A stretch of 6,556 nucleotides of DNA from Thermoplasmata archaeon (GCA_021163455.1 JAGGWT010000105.1:1-6556); one strand, 5' to 3'; numbered from the stretch's first letter, positions 1 to 5,393 are shown. Notes: generated from the letters alone by a model not told the origin. Translations and numbers: made by a program.

Positions 1-115
1 AAGCCATATGACTCTGTATGGGCTATCACCGGTCTTCTATGAGAGAGGAGTAGACATTAAGAACGAATTTGAGAGATTTACTATAGCATTGCGGGAGGTG
101 CTCCGCAATGCTTAA
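1..115 (+). CDS. C-terminal end of an unidentified protein (partial)
   Basis: This is the tail of a gene that enters from the left edge. The only open + strand frame starts at base 2 and runs 37 codons to TAA at 113-115. The other two + frames close almost at once, for example TGA at 40-42 in frame 1. The visible tail includes LYGLSPVFYERG, then an amphipathic, probably helical, end (NEFERFTIALREVLRNA). There are no catalytic motifs, membrane segments or cysteines. I do not recognise the family and assign no function. The last ten codons are also part of a strong stem-loop (see 85-129), so the 3' coding sequence may be constrained by RNA structure. The next gene begins 59 nt downstream behind its own promoter-like box, so the two are probably not co-transcribed. 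Confidence 0.6.
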   Translation, partial: SHMTLYGLSPVFYERGVDIKNEFERFTIALREVLRNA

Positions 116-129
116 GTTGACAGCACCTC
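85..129 (+). terminator. Two overlapping, mutually exclusive stem-loops at the 3' end of the first gene
   Basis: AGCATTGCGG at 85-94 pairs perfectly with CCGCAATGCT at 103-112. Two further pairs (AG 96-97 with CT 101-102, G95 bulged) close a tiny loop. A second hairpin competes for the same bases: GAGGTGCT at 95-102 is the exact reverse complement of AGCACCTC at 122-129, followed by a short T run at 131-134. The first stem overlaps the last ten codons and abuts the stop codon. It could act in termination, 3'-end protection or processing. Archaeal terminators are usually U-tract based, so the role is inferred; only the pairing is seen directly. Confidence 0.45.
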
Positions 130-140
130 GTTTTCACCAA

Positions 141-152
141 AAATTTTAAAAA
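141..152 (+). promoter_or_regulatory. Archaeal TATA box for the 67-aa membrane protein gene
   Basis: The core TTTTAAAAA lies at 144-152 and is preceded by CCAAAAA, an A-rich BRE-like stretch. Its centre is about 27 nt before ATG 175. With the usual archaeal TATA-to-start distance of about 25 nt, transcription would begin at or next to the ATG and give a leaderless mRNA. A GTGA at 167-170, 4 nt before the ATG, could serve as a weak ribosome site only if transcription starts earlier. Confidence 0.45.
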
Positions 153-174
153 TAGATAAGATAAGAGTGACACG

Positions 175-378
175 ATGAGGATAGATTTGCTGATTTCCGG
201 TGTAATTCTTTTTGCTATCGGTGTAATTTTGATGCACCTTTTTGCAATGATGACCGATTACATCACGACAATCTATCCTCTATCTGGATACATGGGAATA
301 GGCTCATCCATTGCTGGAATCCTGCTAATCTATGCAGGGATATTTCTTGGTAGCCGGCGCAGGAGGAGAATCAGGTAG
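175..378 (+). CDS. Small two-TM membrane protein with an arginine-rich tail
   Basis: This 67-aa protein has two clear hydrophobic segments, about residues 5-26 and 36-59, joined by a short polar loop (MTDYITTIYPLSG). The second segment is rich in Gly, Ala and Ile. The chain ends in a run of basic residues, SRRRRRIR. By the positive-inside rule both termini would be cytoplasmic, giving a small hairpin membrane protein. I do not recognise a named family. It has its own TATA-like element and looks leaderless. The stop codon lies 8 nt from the stop of the convergent regulator gene on the other strand, so the pair share a 3' boundary. The length, the two consistent TM segments and the promoter spacing support a real gene; the function is unknown. 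Confidence 0.65.
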   Translation: MRIDLLISGVILFAIGVILMHLFAMMTDYITTIYPLSGYMGIGSSIAGILLIYAGIFLGSRRRRRIR

Positions 379-386
379 TAGAGAAA

Positions 387-710
387 TCAATCTTCACGTT
401 CCTTCAAGTCTCTCTTGATATCTCTGAGTGTGGTCACAAGGTCATCGAGAGTAGATTCTATCGTTCCAAGAGCCTCGTGAACCTTATCTGTGGTTATGGC
501 TCCACTCTTTGATGGCTCTATTAGTCCTTCTCCTTCCAGTATCCTGAGAGAGTATCTCACAGCGTGAAGGGGAAGACCGGTTTTCTGCGACAATCTTATT
601 ATACCAATCGGCTCGTTTTCTATTACTGCTTTTAAAACCTTAAGATGTCTTTCTAGGATTTTCACATCCGAGATGGCTCCATCAAGCAGAGGAGACCTTT
701 TCTCTCCCAT
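387..710 (-). CDS. Small winged-helix transcriptional regulator with C-terminal coiled coil
   Basis: The protein is 107 aa when started at ATG 710-708. The core, about residues 18-68, reads as a winged helix-turn-helix: helix VKILERHLKVLKAVIENEP, then IIRLSQKTGLPLHAVRYSLRILEGEGLIEPS, where GLPLHAVRYSLRILE is the turn and recognition helix, then a short wing ending SGAITTD. The last 30 residues (HEALGTIESTLDDLVTTLRDIKRDLKE) form an amphipathic heptad-like helix, probably for dimerisation. No ligand-binding domain or metal-binding cysteine cluster is visible. It resembles archaeal stand-alone winged-helix regulators of the 'predicted transcriptional regulator' kind; I cannot name the orthologue. 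A ten-residue-longer reading from GTG 740 is possible, but the strong GGAGGTG at 721-715 favours ATG 710. It is divergent from the gene at 851 across a dyad-containing region, so autoregulation or control of that neighbour is a reasonable inference. Confidence 0.8.
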   Translation of the reverse strand: MGEKRSPLLDGAISDVKILERHLKVLKAVIENEPIGIIRLSQKTGLPLHAVRYSLRILEGEGLIEPSKSGAITTDKVHEALGTIESTLDDLVTTLRDIKRDLKERED

Positions 711-714
711 ATAC

Positions 715-721
715 CACCTCC
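715..721 (-). promoter_or_regulatory. Strong Shine-Dalgarno that sets the regulator start
   Basis: On the - strand GGAGGTG occupies 721-715, with GGAGG ending six bases before ATG 710. It is close to a perfect complement of the archaeal 16S rRNA 3' end. The in-frame GTG at 740 lies upstream of this site and only about 6 nt from the TATA-like element, so it is likely outside the transcript. Confidence 0.7.
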
Positions 722-740
722 ATATATCGAATATTTTCAC

Positions 741-750
741 TCATATATAA
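741..750 (-). promoter_or_regulatory. TATA box of the winged-helix regulator gene
   Basis: On the - strand TTATATATGA occupies 750-741, with its centre about 36 nt before ATG 710. The usual spacing predicts a transcript start near 720-722, which would just include the Shine-Dalgarno and leave a leader of about 10 nt. Confidence 0.5.
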
Positions 751-757
751 TGTTTAT

Positions 758-803
758 TGTTATCATGGGTCTATGAGATATGCAACCCTTTGGCTTGATA
801 ACA
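758..803. repeat. Spaced inverted repeat in the divergent control region
   Basis: TGTTATCA at 758-765 is an exact reverse complement of TGATAACA at 796-803, with 30 bp between the arms. A second, inner pair, GGGT at 767-770 and ACCC at 785-788, is almost concentric with it. The arms lie between the two outward-facing TATA-like boxes (741-750 on -, 820-827 on +), one arm near each. This arrangement fits a regulator-binding dyad that could control both genes. The symmetry is seen; operator function is inferred. Confidence 0.4.
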
Positions 804-813
804 TTTGTACAAA
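804..813. promoter_or_regulatory. 10-bp perfect palindrome, possible operator
   Basis: TTTGTACAAA is fully self-complementary, directly adjoins the right arm of the inverted repeat at 758-803, and lies 7 bp upstream of the TATA-like box at 820-827. That is the region where archaeal BRE and TFB contacts occur, so a bound repressor would plausibly block the gene at 851. A single palindrome of this length in AT-rich DNA can also arise by chance. Confidence 0.3.
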
Positions 814-819
814 AATTGC

Positions 820-827
820 TTTATTAA
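820..827 (+). promoter_or_regulatory. TATA-like box for the DUF6015-like gene
   Basis: TTTATTAA is centred about 27 nt before ATG 851, the same geometry as the gene at 175, and suggests a leaderless or nearly leaderless transcript. An alternative A-rich box at 809-816 would start the mRNA near 837 and include a good GAGGT at 838-842, 8 nt before the ATG. The sequence does not decide between them. Confidence 0.4.
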
Positions 828-850
828 TTGCTTGACAGAGGTATTAAAAG

Positions 851-1216
851 ATGAGAGGAGTGACGAAACTATTGTTTAAAGCATTCAAAAACAGATTCGA
901 TATGAGCGATGAAGATGCAAAGAAGCTTGCAAGAATAATAAGCAACATCTTCAGGAATGCAGATGAAGTTGATGATGCATCCATCGATAAATATGTAAGG
1001 TCTCTCCTCTACGACTTACAGAACGAGAGGCTTGTTAAGGTTAGAAGAGAGGAAATAAAAAAGAAGAACAGATTGTTCAGGAAATACTACTGGTATCTCA
1101 ATATGGAGGTCATAAAGAGAGAGGCCAACAAAAGGGTGGACGATGACCCTGGAAGGATATACAGGATGCTTGCCAAGAGGGTCTGGCTATCCAGGGGTAG
1201 CAGATTCAACAGTTAA
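851..1216 (+). CDS. Uncharacterised archaeal protein, DUF6015-like
   Basis: This 121-aa protein is soluble, highly charged and almost entirely helical in appearance. Residues 1-60 contain a hydrophobic helix (TKLLFKAFKNRFDMSDEDAKKLARIISNIF), a D/E-rich turn (NADEVDD) and DKYVRSLLYDLQNERLVKVRREE. That order, ending with a short aromatic stretch (FRKYYWYLN, 76-84), resembles the small archaeal DUF6015 family that I recall from Thermoplasmata. This is a remembered pattern match, not a search result. The basic C-terminal part (KREANKRVDDDPGRIYRMLAKRVWLSRGS) seems longer than usual for that family and, with the total Lys/Arg content, could suggest nucleic-acid or ribosome contact. Function is unknown. 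An in-frame TAA at 845-847 fixes ATG 851 as the first start, and GAGGT sits 8 nt before it. It is divergent from the winged-helix regulator, and its TAA overlaps the TAA of the opposing 41-aa ORF. Confidence 0.75.
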   Translation: MRGVTKLLFKAFKNRFDMSDEDAKKLARIISNIFRNADEVDDASIDKYVRSLLYDLQNERLVKVRREEIKKKNRLFRKYYWYLNMEVIKREANKRVDDDPGRIYRMLAKRVWLSRGSRFNS

Positions 1217-1338
1217 TTTTCCATGTCCGGTGGGTCAAGGAACACATAGTATCTGAAGATTTCACGAATCATTTCTTTTCTTATTCTGCTGCAGTGTGGA
1301 TTTCCAAGGAGGATTTCCAGATTCTCAAAATCATCCAT
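1213..1338 (-). CDS. 41-aa hypothetical protein, possible last gene of the lhr operon
   Basis: A short ORF fills the gap between the DUF6015-like gene and taw3. It begins ATG 1338-1336 and ends TAA 1215-1213. The product starts MDDFENLEILLGNPHC and continues with a basic helix (SRIRKEMIREIFRYYVF) and a short acidic/proline end (LDPPDMEN). It has one cysteine and no membrane segment. A GGTG lies six bases before the ATG, and a TATA-like TTTAATAA (1378-1371) lies 36 nt upstream, the same spacing as for the winged-helix regulator. GTG 1347 is an alternative start adding three residues. It lies 28 nt after taw3 on the same strand, so it may be expressed from the operon, its own promoter, or both. 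The composition looks protein-like (N-terminal acidic-hydrophobic helix, basic helix), but at this length chance cannot be excluded. I do not recognise a family. Confidence 0.45.
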   Translation of the reverse strand: MDDFENLEILLGNPHCSRIRKEMIREIFRYYVFLDPPDMEN

Positions 1339-1366
1339 ATCGTACACCCATTACGAATTTGTTTTG

Positions 1367-1957
1367 CTAGTTATTAAATGTTGCCCTGTTAAGATATTCT
1401 TTCAGAACATGGAGCTTTCTCTTACCTTTTTCGAGCATGAGGTTGGCCATCTCGCACAATACTTCAATGTACTCATCATCAACGAGAAGTTTGCGGTCCT
1501 TCCCTATCAGAACATCCATCCGCTCGGTACTTCTCAACTCCACAACGATTTTACCCTTGATTCCTCTCATCCCAGAGTTTTTAAAACCGCTTGATAGAGC
1601 CGCTTTGACCAGCTTTTCTCCCAAGAGAGGATCCTTGACAACAGCATGTATTATCGGGGGATGAACCATAAACATGAGAAAGCCATTTCTGGCTGATTCC
1701 AGAGAACGGTACACATCCTCTTTTTCCACTCTTCTGTGCCATTTTCCGAGAAACCTTGCGCCCGGCTTCGCTCCTGGATAGGGAACCTCAATAATAACTG
1801 CTCTTCCACTGCAACTGCTTGTTGTGAATATATCTTTGTTCCTGTTGAGGATATTGAGGATATCGATGATATCTTCATCTACTTTCTCTTCCTGAATAGC
1901 TTTTTCCAGGGATTTTAAAGCCTTTTCTCTCAATCTCAGGAAACCTCTGCTATCCAT
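1367..1957 (-). CDS. taw3: Taw3/TYW3 tRNA-Phe wybutosine methyltransferase
   Basis: This 196-aa protein has the signature motifs of the TYW3 family: FTTSSCSGR at residues 44-52, FLGKWHR at 69-75, the MVHPPIIHAVV segment at 97-107, and GFKNSGMR at 124-131 followed by KIVVELRSTERMDVLIG at 136-152. The length is normal for the archaeal single-domain form. Family members methylate N4 of 7-(3-amino-3-carboxypropyl)-4-demethylwyosine at position 37 of tRNA-Phe, using S-adenosylmethionine, in wyosine-derivative synthesis. The modified base stabilises codon-anticodon pairing and the reading frame on Phe codons. None of the partner enzymes Taw1, Taw2 or Trm5 is encoded in this window. The ATG overlaps the last 8 bp of the upstream phosphoesterase gene (1950-1957), so translation is probably coupled to it. 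No strong separate ribosome site is visible. A TATA-like box for the next small ORF lies in its last codons. Confidence 0.93.
   Translation of the reverse strand: MDSRGFLRLREKALKSLEKAIQEEKVDEDIIDILNILNRNKDIFTTSSCSGRAVIIEVPYPGAKPGARFLGKWHRRVEKEDVYRSLESARNGFLMFMVHPPIIHAVVKDPLLGEKLVKAALSSGFKNSGMRGIKGKIVVELRSTERMDVLIGKDRKLLVDDEYIEVLCEMANLMLEKGKRKLHVLKEYLNRATFNN
1371..1378 (-). promoter_or_regulatory. TATA-like box inside the 3' end of taw3
   Basis: TTTAATAA on the - strand (1378-1371) lies within the last taw3 codons and is centred about 36 nt before ATG 1338. It may drive the 41-aa ORF separately. It is short and AT-rich, so chance occurrence is possible. Confidence 0.25.
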
Positions 1958-2693
1958 ACTTTCTCAACTTCCCAACTTCTGGTAGTTCGAGATAACGGTC
2001 ATCCTCCAGTATTCCAACCACTTTAAATTTATCTATGTCCATCTTCCTGAGTAAAGGGGATATAAGCTCCTCTTTTGGTAAGACATTCACATCGCTCCCC
2101 TCAGCGAAGTAGCTCACAGCAGGAAGAACCACAACACTCTTTCCTTTCCATTCGCCGTAAAGAAATACCTTGAGTTTCTCTCTGACACCTATATCTGTGA
2201 AAAGGGAAATGGATGGATGCTCATGTCCCATGATAAGAACTCTACTTTTTACATCACTTATGTTCACATCTTTATGTCCGTGAAAAAATGTATAGCCCTT
2301 TTCATTGTAAATGTCATACACTTCTATTCCATATTTTCTGGTCATTCTAACGATAAAGGTATCATGATTACCCTTGACGAGAATAACTTCTCTGAATCTC
2401 CTTTTGAGATATTCCAGCATGATAGATACCTCTTTATATTCATGATATCCTGTTTCGGAAAATTCATGCTTCACATCTCCAAGCAAAAGAATTCTTCCGG
2501 CTCCACTCTTCTTTGCAGATTTCTCTATAATTTTTCTTGTTCTATTGAACTGGACCCTTGGTATGAATACCCCATGCTCTGCAGACACAATTTCAAATCC
2601 GAGATGCAGGTCAGATGCGACCATCAGGTCGAGGTCATCGATGTATATCACAGGATAGGGTTCAACGGCAATCACATTTTCTATCAGTTTCAT
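1950..2693 (-). CDS. Calcineurin-like metallophosphoesterase, COG1407 type (Lhr-associated)
   Basis: This 247-aa protein shows the metallophosphoesterase motifs in order: SDLHLG at residues 27-32 (metal ligands D28, H30), LLLGDVKHEF at 69-78 (D73), VKGNHD at 106-111 (N109, H110), FHGH at 137-140 (H138), and MGHEHP at 155-160 (H157, H159). All expected dimetal ligands appear present. The short form without a cap or additional nuclease domain, and the GDVKHEF variant of motif II, fit the COG1407 group distantly related to Mre11/SbcD rather than full-length Mre11. The natural substrate of this group is not firmly known; a nucleic-acid phosphodiester is the usual inference. The gene starts within the last codons of lhr (ATGA overlap at 2690-2693), with AAGGAG at 2704-2699 inside lhr as its ribosome site. 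It ends overlapping taw3. Helicase-phosphoesterase adjacency is recurrent in archaea, which supports a shared process. Confidence 0.9.
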   Translation of the reverse strand: MKLIENVIAVEPYPVIYIDDLDLMVASDLHLGFEIVSAEHGVFIPRVQFNRTRKIIEKSAKKSGAGRILLLGDVKHEFSETGYHEYKEVSIMLEYLKRRFREVILVKGNHDTFIVRMTRKYGIEVYDIYNEKGYTFFHGHKDVNISDVKSRVLIMGHEHPSISLFTDIGVREKLKVFLYGEWKGKSVVVLPAVSYFAEGSDVNVLPKEELISPLLRKMDIDKFKVVGILEDDRYLELPEVGKLRKYG

Positions 2694-5272
2694 ACCATCT
2701 CCTTCATTATCCTCTCGTGCAATTCCATCAATCTTTCTCTTCTGTCTTTCATCAACACGATATCCGCCTCACCCAGTACAATAAGATTGTGGGCGAACGG
2801 AGAGGGTACAGATGTTTCTATAACTTCATAACTCAATTTTCCATCCTTTAAATTTTTCAGAACAGTTTCGGCTTTTCTTATATCCATGAGGTCCTCCAGA
2901 ATCTCTCTGTAGGTCTCTTCTATTATTGGAAACTCCGGGTCTATCGACTCACATATCCTTATCAATTTTTCAGCATTTATCTGCTGCTTCCTGACACTGA
3001 TCTTATGACCTTTATAGTTTTTAAGTATGAGAAAACTCCTGGCGGCGCAGTGCCTGAACCTCCGTTTCATCAGTTCAGTTTTTCTTATGTTTTCTTTCAG
3101 TATATTTCTGACATTTACTTCTGTCGCCTCATGAATCAGTTTATCAATATCCATATCCTTCTCCTTGGAGGGCATGAGAGAAAAACCGTTATCGTTGACT
3201 GTTATCCTGACATCCACTTTGTATTTCTTTCCCGCAATTATAGCGAACAACCTTGAGAGAGCATCATTGACTCTTCTTCCAAACAGTGCATGAAAGATTA
3301 TAACTCTTCTTCCTTTGAGATCCCTCGTTTTTTCTATGACTATTTTCCTATCTGTTGGGATGATTCCGGCATACCTGTACTGGGCAATAAAATATTCTTT
3401 TATTGCCTTTTTTGCTCTGTGATCTGCGGGTAACTCAGAGACAATATCATCTATGCTCTCTCCTCTTTCTAGCCTCTCCTCTACCCTCCTTCTGAACTTA
3501 CCTATTTCTATTGCAAGGTCGTAGCTAAGAGGTAACAGTTCTGAAAACCATGCGGGTATCGTGGGTGTTTCCTCTTCTCTCTCCTCAACGTAGCACCTCA
3601 TTCCTCTTGCATACCTGAACTCATACGTTTTGCCACCGAGAACAAATATGTCCCCTTTCCTCAATCTCTCCAGAAATTCCTCCTCAATATCTCCGACATA
3701 TCTTTTCGGATTGATCTTGTACACATCCACCTTTACCTCATCTGGTATGGTTCCGGTATTCAGATAATAGATAACTTTTGTGTATTTTCCCCTTCTCCCA
3801 AACACTCCTTCTTTCTCGTCGAACCATATTTTACCATACACACTCTGGTGTTCGAGGTCAGCATAGTGCCCCGCAAGATAATGAAGAACGGAAACGAACC
3901 TCTCATATGGAAAATCCTTGTAGCAGTAACTCCTCCTGATCAGATTAAAAGCTTCCTCCACCCTCCACTTTTTATTCAGAGCCATCCCAACAAGGTGCTG
4001 AGAGAGGACATCTATGCAGTTTTTGGGTATGTTGATCTCATCGAGTCTTTTCTCCATAACACTTTTAAGCATGACACCACACTCGATGAGATCATCCCTG
4101 TCCATGCCTATGAGTATCCCCTTGGCTGTATCTTCCAGGCTATGCCCACTTCTTCCTATTCTCTGTACACACCTTGACACAGATTTTGGTGAACCGATCT
4201 GTACTACCACATCTATATGGCCTATATCGATCCCAAGCTCAAGACTCGTAGACGATACAACCGCTTTCAACTTTCCTTCCTTAAGTTTATTTTCTACATC
4301 CCATCTTATATCTCTTGACAGAGAGCCGTGATGAGCCGCTATGGAATCTTCATCGAATCTCCCAGACTTTTTGAGGTGATGCACCACCCTCTCTGTTCCT
4401 GATCTCGTGTTGGTGAAAATCAGTGTGGTGTGATGTTTCTCTATAATTTCTTCAAGCTCCTTATACATGAGTTGATTCAGGGTTTCGGCATCTGTATATA
4501 TGATGTCGTCTGTTGGACAGATAAGTTTGAGGTCAAAAGGTTTGAACCAGGTAACATCAACGATAGCACAGTCTCTTGGTTTACCATTTTCGTATCCAAC
4601 CACGAATTTTGCGATCTCTTCTATGGGATGTAGAGTCGCTCCGAGACCAATTCTTACAAATCTTTCTCTGCACATTTCCTGCAGTCTTTCCAGTGTAAGT
4701 GAAAGATGTACCCCTCTTTTACTCGATGCAAGTTCATGTATCTCATCTATAACTACCCATCGCACATCCTTAAGCTTCTCTATGAATTTTCTCGAGTTGA
4801 GTATAATAGCCAGACTTTCCGGCGTTGTGATAAGAATATGTGGAGGTTTTCTGAGCTGTTTCTGTTTCTCATAGGGTTTTATGTCACCAGTTCTTATAGC
4901 GATTCTTATTTCACCCAAGTCCTCCATTTCTCTGCTTATCTCGCTGAGGGGTATCATTAAATTTTTATAGATATCATTATCCAGTGCACGTAAGGGGCTT
5001 ATATAAACACAATATACTTTATTTTCGAGATTTTTTGTCTTGCTAAGTTTGAACAGCTCACTGAGAATAACCATAAAAGCGGAGAAGGTTTTGCCTGAGC
5101 CCGTAGGAGCGGTGATAATAACATTTCTCCCTTCTGAGAGTAACTTGAAAGAATACCTCTGCGGCGGCGTGAGGGTTTTAAATTTATTCCTGAACCATCT
5201 TCTTATATCTTCATCTAGGCAGGCGAGGGATTCCTCTTCACTCCATGGCTTCTCTATAAACTCTATTGGCAT
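2690..5272 (-). CDS. lhr: Lhr-family superfamily 2 ATP-dependent helicase (aLhr2-like)
   Basis: This 860-aa protein has a full set of superfamily 2 motifs: Q-motif-like TPPQR at 35-39, Walker A APTGSGKT at 55-62, Ia SPLRALDND at 92-100, TTPESL at 149-154, DEIHE at 176-180 (Walker B, DEIH), GATLHP at 211-216 (motif III), TLIFTNTRSGTERV at 283-296 (IV), AAHHGSLSRD at 312-321, SSTSLELGIDIG at 340-351 (V) and QRIGRSGH at 370-377 (VI). After the two RecA-like domains come the winged-helix and Lhr-specific beta-barrel regions. The C-terminal part has the Lhr-type RRFRHCAARSFLILKNYKG stretch at 737-755 and PSPFAH at 823-828. Length and architecture fit an Lhr core without the long bacterial C-terminal extension. 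Family members translocate on single-stranded nucleic acid 3'-5' and unwind RNA:DNA or DNA duplexes; a repair, replication-fork or RNA-metabolism role is inferred. ATG 5272 has no Shine-Dalgarno but lies 30 nt after a TATA box, suggesting a nearly leaderless mRNA. It is the first gene of the operon. Confidence 0.93.
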   Translation of the reverse strand: MPIEFIEKPWSEEESLACLDEDIRRWFRNKFKTLTPPQRYSFKLLSEGRNVIITAPTGSGKTFSAFMVILSELFKLSKTKNLENKVYCVYISPLRALDNDIYKNLMIPLSEISREMEDLGEIRIAIRTGDIKPYEKQKQLRKPPHILITTPESLAIILNSRKFIEKLKDVRWVVIDEIHELASSKRGVHLSLTLERLQEMCRERFVRIGLGATLHPIEEIAKFVVGYENGKPRDCAIVDVTWFKPFDLKLICPTDDIIYTDAETLNQLMYKELEEIIEKHHTTLIFTNTRSGTERVVHHLKKSGRFDEDSIAAHHGSLSRDIRWDVENKLKEGKLKAVVSSTSLELGIDIGHIDVVVQIGSPKSVSRCVQRIGRSGHSLEDTAKGILIGMDRDDLIECGVMLKSVMEKRLDEINIPKNCIDVLSQHLVGMALNKKWRVEEAFNLIRRSYCYKDFPYERFVSVLHYLAGHYADLEHQSVYGKIWFDEKEGVFGRRGKYTKVIYYLNTGTIPDEVKVDVYKINPKRYVGDIEEEFLERLRKGDIFVLGGKTYEFRYARGMRCYVEEREEETPTIPAWFSELLPLSYDLAIEIGKFRRRVEERLERGESIDDIVSELPADHRAKKAIKEYFIAQYRYAGIIPTDRKIVIEKTRDLKGRRVIIFHALFGRRVNDALSRLFAIIAGKKYKVDVRITVNDNGFSLMPSKEKDMDIDKLIHEATEVNVRNILKENIRKTELMKRRFRHCAARSFLILKNYKGHKISVRKQQINAEKLIRICESIDPEFPIIEETYREILEDLMDIRKAETVLKNLKDGKLSYEVIETSVPSPFAHNLIVLGEADIVLMKDRRERLMELHERIMKEMV

Positions 5273-5298
5273 AAGAGAAAGGTAATTATGCTACAGGG

Positions 5299-5305
5299 TT
5301 TATAA
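5299..5305 (-). promoter_or_regulatory. TATA box of the lhr operon
   Basis: TTATAAA on the - strand (5305-5299) is centred about 30 nt before the lhr ATG. The predicted transcript start is only a few bases upstream of the ATG. This agrees with the absence of any purine-rich ribosome site there and points to leaderless initiation for the first cistron, unlike the internal genes, which rely on coupling and an internal Shine-Dalgarno. Confidence 0.5.
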
Positions 5306-5314
5306 GATATTCCA

Positions 5315-5328
5315 CCCGAAATGCCGGG
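5315..5328. promoter_or_regulatory. Short GC-rich inverted repeat between divergent promoters
   Basis: CCCG at 5315-5318 and CGGG at 5325-5328 form a dyad with a 6-base spacer, flanked by TTCC (5310-5313) and GGAA (5327-5330). It stands out as GC-rich in an otherwise A/T-rich region, lies between the lhr TATA box and the histidine kinase promoter boxes, and could be an operator. The arms are short, so support is weak. The rest of 5273-5393 holds only the promoter elements listed. Confidence 0.25.
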
Positions 5329-5338
5329 AACAGTTAAC

Positions 5339-5363
5339 TTTTTAATTGATCTGATATTTTTAA
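5339..5363 (+). promoter_or_regulatory. Tandem TATA-like boxes for the histidine kinase gene
   Basis: TTTTTAA occurs twice, at 5339-5345 and 5357-5363, each next to a TAACTTT copy (5335-5341 and 5361-5367). The first would start transcription near 5368 and leave a leader of about 25 nt that includes the GGTGAGGT ribosome site. The second would start near 5386 and lose that site. The first is therefore the better candidate. Confidence 0.4.
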
Positions 5364-5393
5364 CTTTGGGATGCACTCGGTGAGGTAATAGAA

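Noticed and set aside
1364..1918. Open frames on + opposite taw3 (and a second frame on - within it at 1651-1878)
   Set aside because: The - frame in taw3 carries all TYW3 motifs. The others share no motif with a known family and have no start signals.
1950..2693. Phosphoesterase as Mre11 of a Mre11-Rad50 complex
   Set aside because: It is much shorter than archaeal Mre11, lacks a Rad50-binding C-terminal region, and has no rad50, herA or nurA neighbour.
2217..2831. A 204-codon open frame on + across the phosphoesterase and the end of lhr
   Set aside because: It is antisense to two genes with complete catalytic motifs, its product has no recognisable domain and is rich in His, Phe, Ser and Ile as expected of a shadow frame, and it lacks promoter and ribosome-site support.
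1950..5272. A bacterial-style ligase-associated repair cassette or a defence helicase-nuclease system
   Set aside because: No ATP-dependent ligase, beta-CASP exonuclease, methyltransferase or PLD nuclease is present. The pair fits the ordinary archaeal Lhr/COG1407 association, and the third gene is a tRNA-modification enzyme.
3848..5285. Several 67-124 codon open frames on + opposite lhr
   Set aside because: They overlap one another in different frames and lie wholly opposite the conserved helicase, with low-complexity Ser/Leu/Pro compositions typical of antisense reading.
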